Assembly (NCBI RefSeq): GCF_047495875.1
Contig: NC_092497.1
Location: 76,369,463-76,433,462, forward strand
Direction of reading: 5' to 3'
Origin: Pithys albifrons albifrons
Lineage: Eukaryota; Chordata; Aves; Passeriformes; Thamnophilidae
Length of the DNA stretch: 64,000 nt
Both the position numbers and the translations under genes were made by a program. Positions 37,007 to 49,142 of this stretch are shown piece by piece. The stretch's first letter is position 1. Every line of letters starts with the position of its first letter. The notes under the pieces were generated by a model. It ran no database searches, was not told the DNA's origin, and saw only the letters and a list, made by a program, of their open reading frames with translations.

Positions 37007-37060
37007 CTTAAAAAAACCCCAAAACCGAAAACAAACAAACAGTAAAAAAACCCCAACACC
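37007..37060 (+). repeat. A-rich tract with CCCC blocks
   Basis: Repeated A-runs are separated by CCCC, ACCG and AAAC units. It lies just before the 19-bp minisatellite and resembles the tracts at 29351 and 31087. Confidence 0.7.
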
Positions 37061-37073
37061 CTACACAGGGTAG

Positions 37074-37138
37074 TTGGGACCTTCTATCCCGCTATCCTTC
37101 TTGGGACCCTCTGTCCTACTTGGGACATTCTACCCCTC
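37074..37138 (+). repeat. Minisatellite of three TTGGGAC-headed units
   Basis: Three imperfect units each begin with TTGGGAC and continue with a C/T-rich tail, at 37074-37100 (27 bp), 37101-37119 (19 bp) and 37120-37138 (19 bp). The first unit carries an 8-base longer tail. It is a locally generated tandem repeat. Confidence 0.8.
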
Positions 37139-39598
37139 TTATGGAGCACGAGCAGAAGAGAATGTTTTCAGAAAGCAAAGCAGGCTCTGGGTGACAGACA
37201 AGGAGACGTTTCTTTTTCATAATTCCATTGTCCAGCTTGCTCAGCTGAAACAGTAGAGTTAGTTTGGTGGAATGGAAACTGTGGTATTGGTTAGAGGAAT
37301 TTCCCTAAAGGGTCAGGAAGTCTCTTCTTGATGAGGTGTTATAAGGTGACTTGGGAGCAAATGTGCGCTCTCCTGCCATCATTCTCCTCCAGTTGAACTG
37401 TGTCTGTTGAGAAAGGGGTCTTTATGGTATGTAGATTTGGCCTAGAGCTTAACAGGTGACACCATCAATCAGAATACTCAAGATGCTTCTGAGCTTGCTG
37501 TCACATTGCATATGCAAAGAAAGCTTATCCTTCATCCCTGTGGTAGTTTAGGCCTTAATTTTAGTAAGCCTCAGTTCAGTAGGCCCTGAAAATGCTACAT
37601 AGATTAGAGGGGACAAGCATCACCTGACTTAAACAACCAAAGAGGTATTTCATATCATTTTGAGATCAAATCAAGTACAAAAGAAGATGTAGGAGGTGCC
37701 TGGCTCTCCTTCCCCTTCATGGCTGGGTAGTGAGCAGACGTCCCATCACAGTGCTGGAAGTGTTAGGCCTCGTCACCACTTCACAGCTGTCTGGTTCGGA
37801 AAGTGAATATTTCTTTGTTGTTTGTTTTTCCTCCTCTCTTGCTGGATGTTTCTTGGCTGGAGCGGTTGAATTTGTATTGGGTGGGCGATTCGGTGGTTGT
37901 TGTTGTTGGGTTTTTTCCACATTTGTATATATATGTATTATATCATAGTCTGGTTTTAATACTGTCTCTTCTATGCAAAATATGAAAAGCTGCTATTTTA
38001 AGTGTTACTTCTAGGTTTTTTTCCTCAGGGTTGTGGGGGTTCTCTCTCTCACTGTGTTGCACAGTTGGCATTTTGCCAACTCAGCCTAGCACAGTCCCAG
38101 AGGGATGACAGGACTCAATTCCTCCATGTCACCTTGAGCCTTTCTAATTCAAAGAAAACCAGTAAATACCGTTTTACAGGGCATTGATGGGAAATAATTC
38201 ATAGTTGTGCTCATTCACCTGCTTCCACGATAGGCATCTTGTGAAATACATCAGAAGATATTATAGAACTGCACCGCTAAAAGGTCTGTGTGATTTTGAC
38301 AGACTTAAACTGTGTGACAGCTAATGCCATCCAAATATTTCCCATGTCTCTGATCTATGTCCTGCAAGCATTGCTTACTACCTTATGAGTCCCCATACTG
38401 CCTTCTTCCTTCTGCAGTTCCTTCTAGGTGCTCTTGTATTTTAGCTGTAAGACAATGTGTGACTGACTAACCAGTCAGAAGACATGTGGCTTCCATCTAT
38501 CTGACCATGCAGGACATATTTTCACTTGGCAGTGGTGTAACTTTTGGTCACAGGTGCCTGACCTGTTTGTTTTTCAGGCATGGCGTGCCACATCTTTCTT
38601 TCTTTTCTCACCCTAAACACAAGCATACCTTTGCAGGTAGAAGAGAATACAGAGCTCCACGGTTAGTGACTCATAGCTACTAACAGAGAAGTCTTTGTAA
38701 AGAACTTGTTTCTAATTGCAACCACAGCTGGCAATCAGCTGGACATAATTTGTGAGTGACTGAAGGGGTTACAGATGCAGCAGCTGAGAGGGGTCTTGCT
38801 TGTACAGCACATACGATGTACCAGCACATGCCCCCTTCATTATCTTTCCTAAGAGCAGACTTGTCTTACAGTATTTTTTGAAATAGGCCTTTGTCTTGTA
38901 GGGCTGCACTTGCCAATTATTTCAGTAGTGAAATAGATGATACCTTTTTGTACCAACTGTTTATATTATCAGAGTTTTCATCCTTGAAAATGAAAATAAA
39001 ACAGGTGTGTATATTAAAAAATGTCATGTAATATACCAGCTGTCTACAGGGGCAATGCATATATGCCTATGTCTGTTTAATTACAGTAAAGCCAGAACTT
39101 GCACAAACTGATGCTGTTCTCTTGTTCTCCAAGTCATTTTACATTACAATTTTGCTAAACTCATAGCTAAAGTTTACTCTGCAGATTATGAAATGGTTCA
39201 AATTGTCCATGTGCCAGTTTGTGGCTGTATGATACTAGACTTCTATTACTGGCTTAGGGTAGCACAGCAAAAAATAGACCCATTTGTGCTTATGCTGTAT
39301 GCTAAACTCTGTTTCATGGAAAATTTTTATTAAACCATAGATGAGTTCTCCATTGTGATTGTTCCTCCAGTCACAACCTCTCCACACCAGCTCCCCAAGC
39401 TGCTGTAGGTGGCATGGTATTACTTGAGCTGCTGGCAATACTGTGAAGAGAAGTGTCCTGTGAAGAGCACTTGGATCTCTTTTCTATCTCTTTTCTGTGT
39501 TAGATAAAGGGTCTGTTTAAACAGTATAAGTGCTGTGTGATACACAATGTTCATTAGTTTTAACAGGTATCAGTGGCTTTAATATTTTTATTGTCATG

Positions 39599-39626
39599 TT
39601 AATGTTAAAGTCATAATTAACATTAA
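39599..39626. repeat. Perfect 10-bp inverted repeat with 8-nt loop
   Basis: The left arm TTAATGTTAA (39599-39608) is the exact complement of the right arm TTAACATTAA (39617-39626). The arms are AT-rich, so the hairpin would be weak. Each arm is also nearly self-complementary, like a GTTAAT(N)ATTAAC (HNF1-type) half-site arrangement. No function can be assigned. Confidence 0.7.
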
Positions 39627-40187
39627 AAATTAAGTGTACTTTAAATTTAGCACTAATATTTTCAACATAAATTTAAAAGAACTGGCACGAGAACTCTTTG
39701 GGTGAGCAATAGCTGCATGCATAACTCAGATGTTGATTATAGAAAGAAATCATATAAATCTGTGAAAGATGTATGAAAAACACATAAATATACTACATTT
39801 ATATGTATTTAACAGGTCTCTGTATAGTCACATATATACTTTTATAGTCATCACACCCTCATGCATGAAACATATTTTAAACATTTTTTATGAAAAGAAG
39901 GCAGTCTTTGTATCTCACTTCTAAACTATCTCATTAGGACGAGGAAGTGAATTTGGGCCTCATGTGTGACTTGTCTAGTGTAATTGCTGAGCCTAGCGTG
40001 CTACATCAACACCAAGGCTGGCAGCACAGGAGTCATTAATTCCAGCTTTGCAGAACAGCTCTTCCAGTGTGACCCAGCACTGCCTCTGGGACTAAAAGAA
40101 CAGTTTCTTTCCCATTATTATCCTTTTGGGCTTGTCAGCTCAAGAAGGGTGCCCAGCAGTGATGCTTTTTAGTCAGGAACTGATTTA

Positions 40188-40262
40188 CCTAATCTGGCTG
40201 AATTGGAAGAGCAGAGTGTTTCATATGGTAAGCATCTGGTTCTTGTTCAGAAACCTCGTGAG
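40188..40262 (+). ncRNA. tRNA-like relic or decayed tRNA-derived SINE head
   Basis: TGGCTGAATTGG at 40195-40206 fits the tRNA box A consensus TRGCNNAGTNGG at all but one position. It continues AAGAGC, so a D-arm with stem GCT/AGC can form. A box-B-like GGTTCTTGTTC lies at 40238-40248, matching about 8 of 11 positions. The spacing of 43 bases from box A is that of a real tRNA. However, the acceptor, anticodon and T stems do not pair convincingly, so it is not a functional tRNA gene. It could be a decayed pseudogene, an old SINE head, or chance. Confidence 0.2.
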
Positions 40263-42939
40263 TGTGAGTTACCAAGTTCCAGCTATCAGGCTTCACATAG
40301 ACTGATATTTTGCAGGGCTAGGATATCTGTCTTCTGAATTGGGCCAATCATTCAAAATTTGAAACTACAATGTCAGTCTATGAATTACAGCCTCAGCTAA
40401 ACCCCCGTGCGTAGTCTGGAAGCTGGACTGTCATCTTCAGAGAAAACATGCTTTTGTCCACTGCAAATATGTAACAAAATTTCTGAGTCTTTACCAGTTT
40501 GTTTTACAGCCATCATTGCTTCTTTGTGCTCATGTAGTCTTACAATGAGTTAAGTGATACTCCTGCTCTTTATCCTCCTGCTTAGAAGGAAGGAAGATCA
40601 TGAAGTTATAGAGAACTGGTGAAGAACACAGGATAAAAATTCCTACTTTCTCCTAGACTCAGTGGTTTAACTTAATCTGGCTTCAATTGATAGATTCTTG
40701 CCTGTCTCTTAAAAGAGAAGCTGGGTGTAGTAGTGGTGGTACCTTCTGAAAGGAGAGTCTGTACTTCCTAAAAATAAAGTTAATTTCTCAGTGTAAGCAC
40801 TGCGGAATACCAGCATGTAATCTTCTCCATCTCCAGTGGAATTCAGAGCTCCTTGTCATTGGTCAGGATGAAGTTGTGAAACCCAAGTAGATATTTTTAG
40901 GAGATTTTAGGAAAATAGATTCTTGTAAAACTGAACTTTGTCCTATCTGACAGGGCATTTTGTCTTTGTCCTCTATCATGTTGTTTGAAGGACAGAATGC
41001 AAGAAATAAGCTGTTTTTTTTTTTGTTTATGGCTCTATTGAATTACAAAAGTTGAATGGAAATTCAAATAATATTAATTGTTCATGCCCAGTGTTCTGGC
41101 TTGTATTAGTCATTCAAAATGATTCCTTTTCCGAAAAGTCTAGCAAGAAAAAATAATGCATTTTGCAAAAACTTATACATGATTTGACTTTATGTGACTT
41201 GACAAACTGTGGAAATAAAGTTAACTACCAACACAAAACTTGGCAGGACTAGAACTTTCCTCTGTTTTATTTTATTCCTGGGAATAAAAAGGCATCCTCA
41301 GATCTGAATGGTAATTTATGTGAACTCTGATGGAACAGAGTGGATAGAGTTAAGATTAGAGGATAGGTTTGTGTCATATGGTGTCTTTCAGTCCTTCGTT
41401 GTGTCTTTCTCAACCATAGTATTGTTCATACCAGTCAAGCTGAATTTATCAATGATTATGCACTTAAGATCCATTAATGCACAGATTTGTTTGTTTGTTT
41501 TAGCTGATAACATTATATAATTTCTGGACCTGGTTTAAGTGGCACAGTGCAGCACAAATGACCCATGCAAAGCTCTGTGTTGCAGTGCTAAAAGTTCCTG
41601 GTACCCACAGCAACTTGTTTAAAGCATGTTAAAGCAGTCAGCTTTAAGAGACCACATCTGGTGTCCCTGGAATATTTTGCAGTGGTTTTGTTATTGAAAT
41701 TTGTTTCATCAGTGTCTTACTGATAGGTCTTTAGCAAGACATTGGGTATTGCAGCTGGCTTTCCACCAGCTCAACCTGACCCTGCACGGACCCAAAGTGT
41801 CTTGAAGTGGAGGACAGAGCCATGCAGTTGCTGACTCAGTATGATACCTGGAAGCCTTTTCTGAAACCAAACATAGGGTAGTTTTCAGTTTTGAAGGGCA
41901 TTTCACCCCAACACCAGAAGCATCTTGGCAAAGTGGAGTCCATGAATGTAGCTGCTTTTAGCATCATTAGCATTAAGTGAGATTAACTTGAAGGCAGTGG
42001 AACTGTTGATTCTGCTTTGGGCTGTCTTCTAAAGCAGGCAGAACTGGCTTCTGAATGCTGTTTCTGTGGCTGAGGCAGTAGTGCAGGCAGATTGTTGAGT
42101 TACCAGTATGCTCAAAACCTGTACTTCAAAGCTGATGTACTGGCAACAGTTTCAAACTGATGTCCGATTATCCCTGAAAATCAGGGCCACTTTCTTTGCT
42201 CTTGTGACAGTAAGAATTTGTTTATCATCTGTTGCACCAACTCTGTAGTTCAAAAAAATCCTTATTTTCTTCAAATAGAAACTGTTAATTTACCACAAGA
42301 CCAAAAATGGTATTTTTCTAAAGATATCTTAAATAACCATTGCACTGTGTCTTGTGGCCTTAAAGTCTAGGCTTTTATTTCCTCTGAATATACTCTGTTC
42401 TTTTTTCTGTGTCTGTCATGTTGAATAAGTAACAGGCAGTGGGCACAGGATCAGGGCTCATGTCCCATGCATCCTGTAAAACAAAACAGGCAGCTCTTTC
42501 AATTCTGAGACTAGTATGCCATCAAGGGCTTCTTCTGCAGTCACAAAGCTGGAGTGGAGGTGCTGAAATCCTGAGACAGAGTTGCAGCTTCTAACTCAAA
42601 GTATGCTAAGAGTTTTCTTCTTTCATATCATATCTACTCTCCTGGTGCGTGCCTGATGTCCGCAGTAAAGCAGCCTCACCTTTCAAACTTCTTGTTGCTC
42701 TGCCTTAGGTTCCTTCTGAGCCATCCGCTAGCCTCCCTCCTCTGTTCCCTTCTTTGTTGCCTTTTGCCAGTGCAGCATTCTCTTCCATTCTACTCCACCC
42801 CACCACGTCCAGGGTCCTCCTGCCTGCCATGGCATTGCAGCTCTGCTCAGCATTGGAGACCGAGGCATGAGCAGTGGGACACTCAAGTCTGCCACCTTTC
42901 CTCATGCTGAGCAGTGCTCCAGCCTGTGAACAGTCCCCA

Positions 42940-43812
42940 AGACTTGATGTTGAGTGCACCCTCAGCAAGTTTGCCAGTGACACCAAGTTTATGGTGCAGT
43001 CAACACACTGGAGGGAAAGGACCTGAACATTTGAGAGGTGGGCCAAAAAAACTTCATAAAGTTCAACAAAGAGAAGTTTAGGGTCCTGTACCTGTGTCAG
43101 GGCAATCCCAGGCACTCCTGCATATTGGGCAGAGAAGTGATTGAGAGCAGACCTGAGTAGGCTGATGATTGCCAGCATGAGTTGGCAATGCACTTACAGC
43201 CCAGAAAGCCAATGGAATCCTGATCTGCATCAACAGGAGCATGGATGGCTAGCAGGTCAGGGGAGGTGATTCTCCCCCTTTGCTCTTGTGAGACCCAGCT
43301 GGAGCAGTGTGTACAGTTTTGTTGCCCCACAACATAAGAAGGGTACGGAACTGTTGGAGCAAGTCCAGAAGATGGCCACAAAATTGCTAAGAGGACTGGA
43401 GCACCTTCCCTGTGAAGACAGGCTGAGAAAGGGTTGTTCAGTCTGGAAAAGAGAACTTTGCGCGGAGACCTCATAGCAACCATCCAATATCAGAAGGGGA
43501 CCTACACGGAAGCCAAAGAGGGACTCTTTCTCAGGAGCTGTATGATAAGACAAGGGAGGATGCCTTCAAACTGAAAGAGAGGAGGTTTAGATTAGATCTA
43601 AAGAAGAAACCGTTTCCTGTGAGGGTGGTGAGGCACTGGAACAGGCTTCCCAGAGAAGCTGTGGATGCCCCAGCCTTGGCAGTGTTCAAGGCCAAGTTGA
43701 ATGGCGCTCTGAGCCCCCTGGTCTAGTGAAAAGTCTCCCTTCCCATGGCAGAGGGGTTGGAATTAGGAGATCTTCAAGGTCCCTTCCAACCCAATATATT
43801 CTGTGATTTTCA
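42940..43812 (+). mobile_element. CR1 LINE copy, sense, with 3' terminus
   Basis: About 870 bases follow CR1 order: LSKFASDTK-type coding at the left (CTCAGCAAGTTTGCCAGTG), then the reverse-transcriptase C-terminal part, then the CR1 3'UTR with GGTGAGGCACTGGAACAGG and CCCAGAGAAGCTGTGGATGC, ending in TTCCAACCC and ATTCTGTGATTT. A 62-codon frame at 43288-43476 reads RPSWSSVYSFVAP and later RGLEHLPCEDRLRKG, a degraded version of the CR1 polymerase end. The copy is 5'-truncated and broken by stops and frameshifts, so it is inactive. Confidence 0.95.
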
Positions 43813-46175
43813 GGTGCTCATAGGATCCAATGGCTTATCAGTCACATGCCTCACCTGTGTGCTTTGTGTCTGTGTGTTGTGTATGAGAGAACAGGATCTT
43901 TTGAGAGTGAGTGGACTCATATAATTTTCTGGCCTTATCTCATAAGCAGTAGATTTGAATAATTTACCAAAATAATTCTATTACTGCAATTAAAGGTAGG
44001 ATTATTTGTAAACACTCTCTTAAATTATTGTGGATCACACTTCTGAGAATACTACATTAGAAGGTTCTTTTCATGCTACACCTTCCTTAATTCAGGGCTT
44101 AATTTATCTTTGTGTCCATTTCAAAGGCATGATTTGGCTGCTCTCAAGGTTGGTGTGCCAAACTATTGATACCTTTTCCACATCTGAAGTCAAACAGCTA
44201 TGTCTTATGGGCTGATCAGGGATGCCTTGTCCCTGGGACGTGTAATGGTTATTAAACCGCTGAACAGTGGCACATGTGCTTATATTCCACATGCTCATGT
44301 CTCACACCTATTGTCCCTGCTGTCTACTGCTGCTTCTTTCAGATAAGAGAATACACCTGCTCTTTACCAAGAGACATGGACTTGGTGCATATCTAAAGAA
44401 ACCAACTCCTGTGATGTCATCTGCCAACAATAAATATGGGTAGAATGTGATGGCTTAGAGGAATTTCTGAAAGACTTTTTTATAAGATTGCATTCTTTTC
44501 AGGTTGCATTATTATAATTACCTACCTGTTGAATTACTAAGTACCTAAGGGTGATATTTCAGTGAGGATTAATTGGATCCCCTTCAAAATCTAGCTCTTG
44601 ATCTCTCCCTATTCAGGGTTGTTTTACCTGGAATGAATGCCACTTTTCTGATATTTTCTATTTTGACTCTTAAATACTGTGATAAATGTTAAGGTCTGCT
44701 AATTTCAACTTTCTATTTTTATCTATTGGTAAACTCTACACCAGATGTGGGTGTAAAGGACCCTGAGAAGCTGAGGGAGTTCTGCTTTTATTCAACAATT
44801 TTAACTTTCATAACTGAGAATTTCAGCTCGTTTTTTAGGGTTGTGTATGTGCTGTTTTGGGTTTTTTAAGAGCTGAGAAAAACAGGCTTACGCAACTTAG
44901 TTTGCATAAGTGCAGTGAGTCATTCACATTTTATTTTTATGTGTCTCTGTGTGTGTGTGTTGTGTTGCTTTATATAACCTGTCTTCGAAAAAGTACTACT
45001 GTGAATAGTAAAGATATATTTTTCCTGTAAGAAAAAAAAAAAGAAATATGCTGATTAGGAAGATAACTGGTTCACAGTGATATCTCCTTGTAGATACTGT
45101 TCTCCCAGAGGGCACTTTGGTGATTCTTCTTAAGGCTGTGGTTAACCAGTGGCAAAACCCATGTTGGTACATGATAGTATAAGAGGGCCAGGTAGCTCTA
45201 TCCTTTCCTTTTCTTGGGCAGAGTTGAGAACAACTCCTCATGATAATGTTGGTTTTATACAGGGGTTTCAAGTGTGTGTAATCCTTCAGCATATTGTATC
45301 TTCTGTTTTATCACATTTCTTCCTATCATCTAGGGAAGAGTGGATTTTTTAGAGCAATGTATTATTGAAAGAAATTTGAGGCTTAAACCCTTCACATAGC
45401 TATCAGACGTGGGTGGCAAACCTCCTTCATAAGGCACACTTACAAAGAAGGCCTCTGGAAGTCTTCATTGTTTTTGACTCTGCTTCTCTGCTCTGTGTGA
45501 TCAAGTGTACTGTGAATGTCTGGCTGCTTGGAGTTTATTGTTTTGAATGTAGTTATAGATATTAGATGTCAGTACACTTTAACTGCTAGAATCACCATTT
45601 TATCTTATGTTTATGTGTTTTCTTTGATGTCTAATGGGTGGTGCTGTAACTGCTAGTTTTCCCAGAAAGGGGGAGTGTGGTTTATGGTGCAGAGATGAGT
45701 GCACAGGTCTTCCTGCCCTATGGCTCTGTGAGACTTGCTACTTTTCTTCTCAGCTCTCTGCTGTATCATCCTATTTTCTGATCTGATGTGTAGGATGCAA
45801 GAAATCTCTCCAAGCATGGAAAGTTCAACACAACAGATTCATACTGATTCCTTCCATGCACCCTCAGAAATCCCTCCACTCTGCTCTACTGTCCTGTGTT
45901 TTACCAAATAATGTTCAAGACTTCTATTCTGTAACCCAGTTCTTATTTCCTTTAATACATACCACTTTTTTTTTTTAATTTCAGTGGTATCCTATATTTT
46001 ATGCAAGTGGCATTGTTCATTGTTGTGGCAACGTTTTGATGACTCCAGTAATCACTATAGAAACTGTGTTTTTTGTCTGATGCCAAGATGTTTGCAGTTG
46101 CAAAATAAGGCAGTATTCTTCTACTACTTTGCTAGCAGATTAGCAGTATCTGGGGTTCACAGAACTGCCATGAAA
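43813..46175. other. Intergenic region between CR1 copies
   Basis: No gene or repeat was recognised beyond a short (GT)n run near 44947-44961 and an A-run at 45030-45043. Open frames are short and unlike known proteins. Confidence 0.6.
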
Positions 46176-46937
46176 CATGGGCACTGCCATGATCAGGGAC
46201 ACCTTCCACTAAGACCAGGTTGTTCAGAGGCCCATCCAAGCTGGTCTTGAACATTTCCAGGAATGGGGAGCCCACAGCTTCTCTATGAAACCTGTTCCAG
46301 TGCCTTACCACCCTCACAGTAAAGAATTTCTTCTAATATCTAATCTAAACCTACCCTCCTTCAGCTTAAGGCTGTTACCCCTTGATCTGTCACTACATGC
46401 CCTTGTGAGAAGTTGCTCTCCAGCCATCTTGTAGGTACTTTAGGTACTTGAAAGTTGTCTTCCTGGAGTCTTCTCTTCTCTGGGCTAGGACAGGTGCTCC
46501 AGACTTCTGAACAACTTAGTGCCTCTCCTCTGGACCCACTCAACAGGTCCATGACTTTCTTTGTTGGGGACCCCAGAGCTAGACATAGTACTCCAAACTG
46601 GGGTGTGGGGTGTACTGAGACACCCCATTGCCAATGAGTAATCTGTTTATTGACCATTACGAGAGAGCATATAAGCCCCAGGAAAGGGGCAGTAACATGT
46701 TCAAATAATGCGCGCAATCCTTCCGCAAATTGCTTGCTCCTTCAGGTGGCATGTGCAGTCATTAGCTCCTCCCATGGCAGTACTGCTTGCTTCTGGGAGG
46801 TGTAGTGTTGCTTTTGGTGCAGCCCAGGATGTGATTGGTTTTCTGAGATGCAAATGCAAATTGCCATTCGTATTGAGTTTTTCATCCACAAACACACTCA
46901 GGTCTTTCTCCCTGGGTCTAGTCTCAATCCATCATAA
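46176..46937 (-). mobile_element. CR1 LINE copy, reversed
   Basis: The + strand reads as the complement of CR1, starting within the 3'UTR (CATGATCAGGGACACCTTCC, then a CTGGTCTTGAACATTTCCAG block). It runs into the polymerase-coding part and ends near CTCAGGTCTTTCTCCCTGGG. The terminal ATTCTATG repeat is missing at the left end. A nine-base duplication (TAGGTACTT, at 46433-46449) lies inside. The copy is broken by stops and frameshifts. Borders are good to about 20 bases. Confidence 0.9.
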
Positions 46938-47681
46938 TTAAGAAATTGGATTCACATACGGAATTGTACTTGTCTAGCTTCAAAAATGTGAGCAGTTTTC
47001 ATGAATATGCTTACATGTGTAAAATCATGTGTATACTTAGATTCCTTGTTGAATTGATGTTCAGAAAAGCTGCTCAACCAGTTTGGGCTCTAATACAATT
47101 AATGTGCCCAAAGACAAAAGTACTGAGTAGGAGTCACATAGATATAACTGTTTCCTACAACAGCCGCTGAGAATAAGGCATCTCCTTCACCCAACCAATA
47201 ATAATTGGCTTGACATCTGGAGATAAGAATTATATTTGAACTTGTGGAACCCTGTACAAATAAGAAAAAATCCTACTCACACACACAAAAGCTATAATTG
47301 AGAGCTGTAACTCCATATTTAATCCCCTAAAAGAGGTGTTTTCCTTTGGCACACAGTTATGGGAATATCTCCATGGGCGTAGTCATTATTCTCACCATTG
47401 CTTGATTGTTTAAAATGACCCCTTGTAAAAGCAGACAAATAACTAAGTTGCCTATGCCTTTGTATTAATCATGACCTCAGATCTTAGATGTGAGAAATGG
47501 GAGGCTCTTAACAGTAAAATCACAGCAATTCTTTTAATGTTCATTCTTGTGCTTCAAATACAATTACTTAAATTTGCTGATCCTCAAGGCAGTCCTTGAA
47601 GCACTGTTTCTAATCAGTCCTTAGTCCCTAAAGGGTATTATCCTTGTGCCCATTTTTATGCCCATGCTGCATAAGTCTATT
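46938..47681. other. Spacer between two reversed CR1 copies
   Basis: About 740 bases of AT-rich unique-looking sequence lie between two CR1 copies of the same orientation. No gene or repeat was recognised. Confidence 0.55.
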
Positions 47682-48715
47682 ACAGAATCACAGAATGGGT
47701 CAGGTTGGAAGGGACATCAATGGGTCATCTGGTCCAACCTTTCTGCTCAGTCAGGGTCATTCCAGAGCACATTGTACAGTATCTCATCCAGATAGTTCCT
47801 GAATATCTCCAGTAAAGGAGACTCCACAACCTCTCTGGGCAAATCTGTTCCAGTGCTTGGTCACCCTCTCAATAAAGAAGTTCTTCATGTTCAAGCAGAA
47901 CTTTCTGTGCATCAGTTTCTGCCCACTGCCTCCTGTCCTATTGCTCAGCACCACCAAGGGGAGCTTGGCTCCATTTTCTTCTCATCCTCCCTTCAGGTAC
48001 TTATACACATGCATGAGGTCTCTCTCAGTTGTCTCTTCTCAAGGCTGAATAGGCCCAGCTCCCTCAGCCTTTCCTTGTAAGAGAGATGCTCCAGTTCCTC
48101 AATCATCTTTGTTGCTCTCCACTGGACCTCCTTATCTTTCCACATCTCACTTGTGAGGAGCCCAGAACTGGACACAGCATTCCAGATGGGGCCTCACTAG
48201 TGCCAGGTAGAGGGGCAGGATCGCCTCCCTTGACCTGCTGGCCATGCTCTTCCTAATGCACGCCAGGATAGCATTGGCCTTCTTGTACCCAGGGGCACAC
48301 TGGTGGCTCCTGGTCCACGATGACCCCCAGTTCCTTTTCCACAGAGCTGCTTTCAAGAAGGTTGGCCCCAAGACGGTGCTGGTGCCTGGGGTTACTCCTC
48401 TCCAGGTGCAGAACTCTGCACTTGCCTTTGTTGAACTTCAGATATTTCTGCTCTTCTGATCCCTCTAGCTATTTAAGGTTCTTCTCAAGGGCTGCACAGG
48501 CCTCTGGGGTGTGAACCACTCCTCCCAGCTTTGTGTCATCAGCGACCTCACTGAGGAAGCCTCTGCCCCTTCATCCAAGTCACTGATTACTAAACAATAC
48601 TGGGCCTAGTGTGGAACTCTGGGGGACACCACTGATCACAGGCCTCCAACTACACCCTGTGCCACAGATTACAACCCTCTGAGACCTGCTATTCAGCCAG
48701 TTCTCAACATACATT
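47682..48715 (-). mobile_element. CR1 LINE copy, reversed, about 1 kb, best preserved
   Basis: The left end carries the reversed CR1 tail (ACAGAATCACAGAATGGGTC then GGTTGGAAGGGACATC), followed by the 3'UTR and polymerase coding to about 48715 (GCTATTCAGCCAGTTCTCAA). On the minus strand, a 74-codon frame at 48147-48371 reads KANAILACIRKSMASRSRE and then [16 protein letters not shown] 60-codon frame at 47993-48175 continues with [19 protein letters not shown]. The two frames differ, so a frameshift lies near 48150-48175. This shows the C-terminal end of the CR1 reverse transcriptase; the endonuclease and palm are absent through 5' truncation. It looks younger than the other CR1 copies here. Confidence 0.97.
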
Positions 48716-49104
48716 GTCCACAGAAGTCAATAATATAGGTCAGCCATCTCAATGTACCACATACAGCAGATGTATCAGGAATTTTAAAAGTCTTGCTAGA
48801 AGGTGAATGATCACTTGGATGAAAGGATGGTCCTGTAATGGTATACTTGTGTGCACTCTAGACACAAAGATAAGAGTCTAGGGAATTGAGGTGGACTGAG
48901 CACACAAGAGATCATAGGATTTATTCAGGGAAATACACCCTCTGTTCTTAAAAGTCATTGAGTTGAATGAAACACTCTCTTCCTGCTAATGCCGTTTTGA
49001 AGATTTTGTCACGTAATTTAGTGAAGAACTAAAGATTTTATTACTTACAGAAAGTTATATTAATAGGCAGGACATTAAAGGAAAGAACAAAAGCTTTACA
49101 AGGC

Positions 49105-49142
49105 TCAAATAAATCTTTCTCAGTCAAATAAATCTTTCTCAC
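49105..49142 (+). repeat. 19-bp tandem duplication
   Basis: Two adjacent copies of TCAAATAAATCTTTCTCAG differ only at the last base (49105-49123 and 49124-49142). This is a recent local duplication. Confidence 0.9.

Larger units (their letters stand above)
34396..42939. other. Intergenic region, no gene seen
   Basis: No protein-coding exon, known RNA gene or well-preserved transposon was recognised on either strand. The 131-codon frame at 36030-36425 has no recognisable domain. Small structures (a 19-bp minisatellite at 37074, an inverted repeat at 39599, a tRNA-like relic at 40188) are listed separately. A (GTT)n patch sits at about 37889-37905. Confidence 0.6.
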
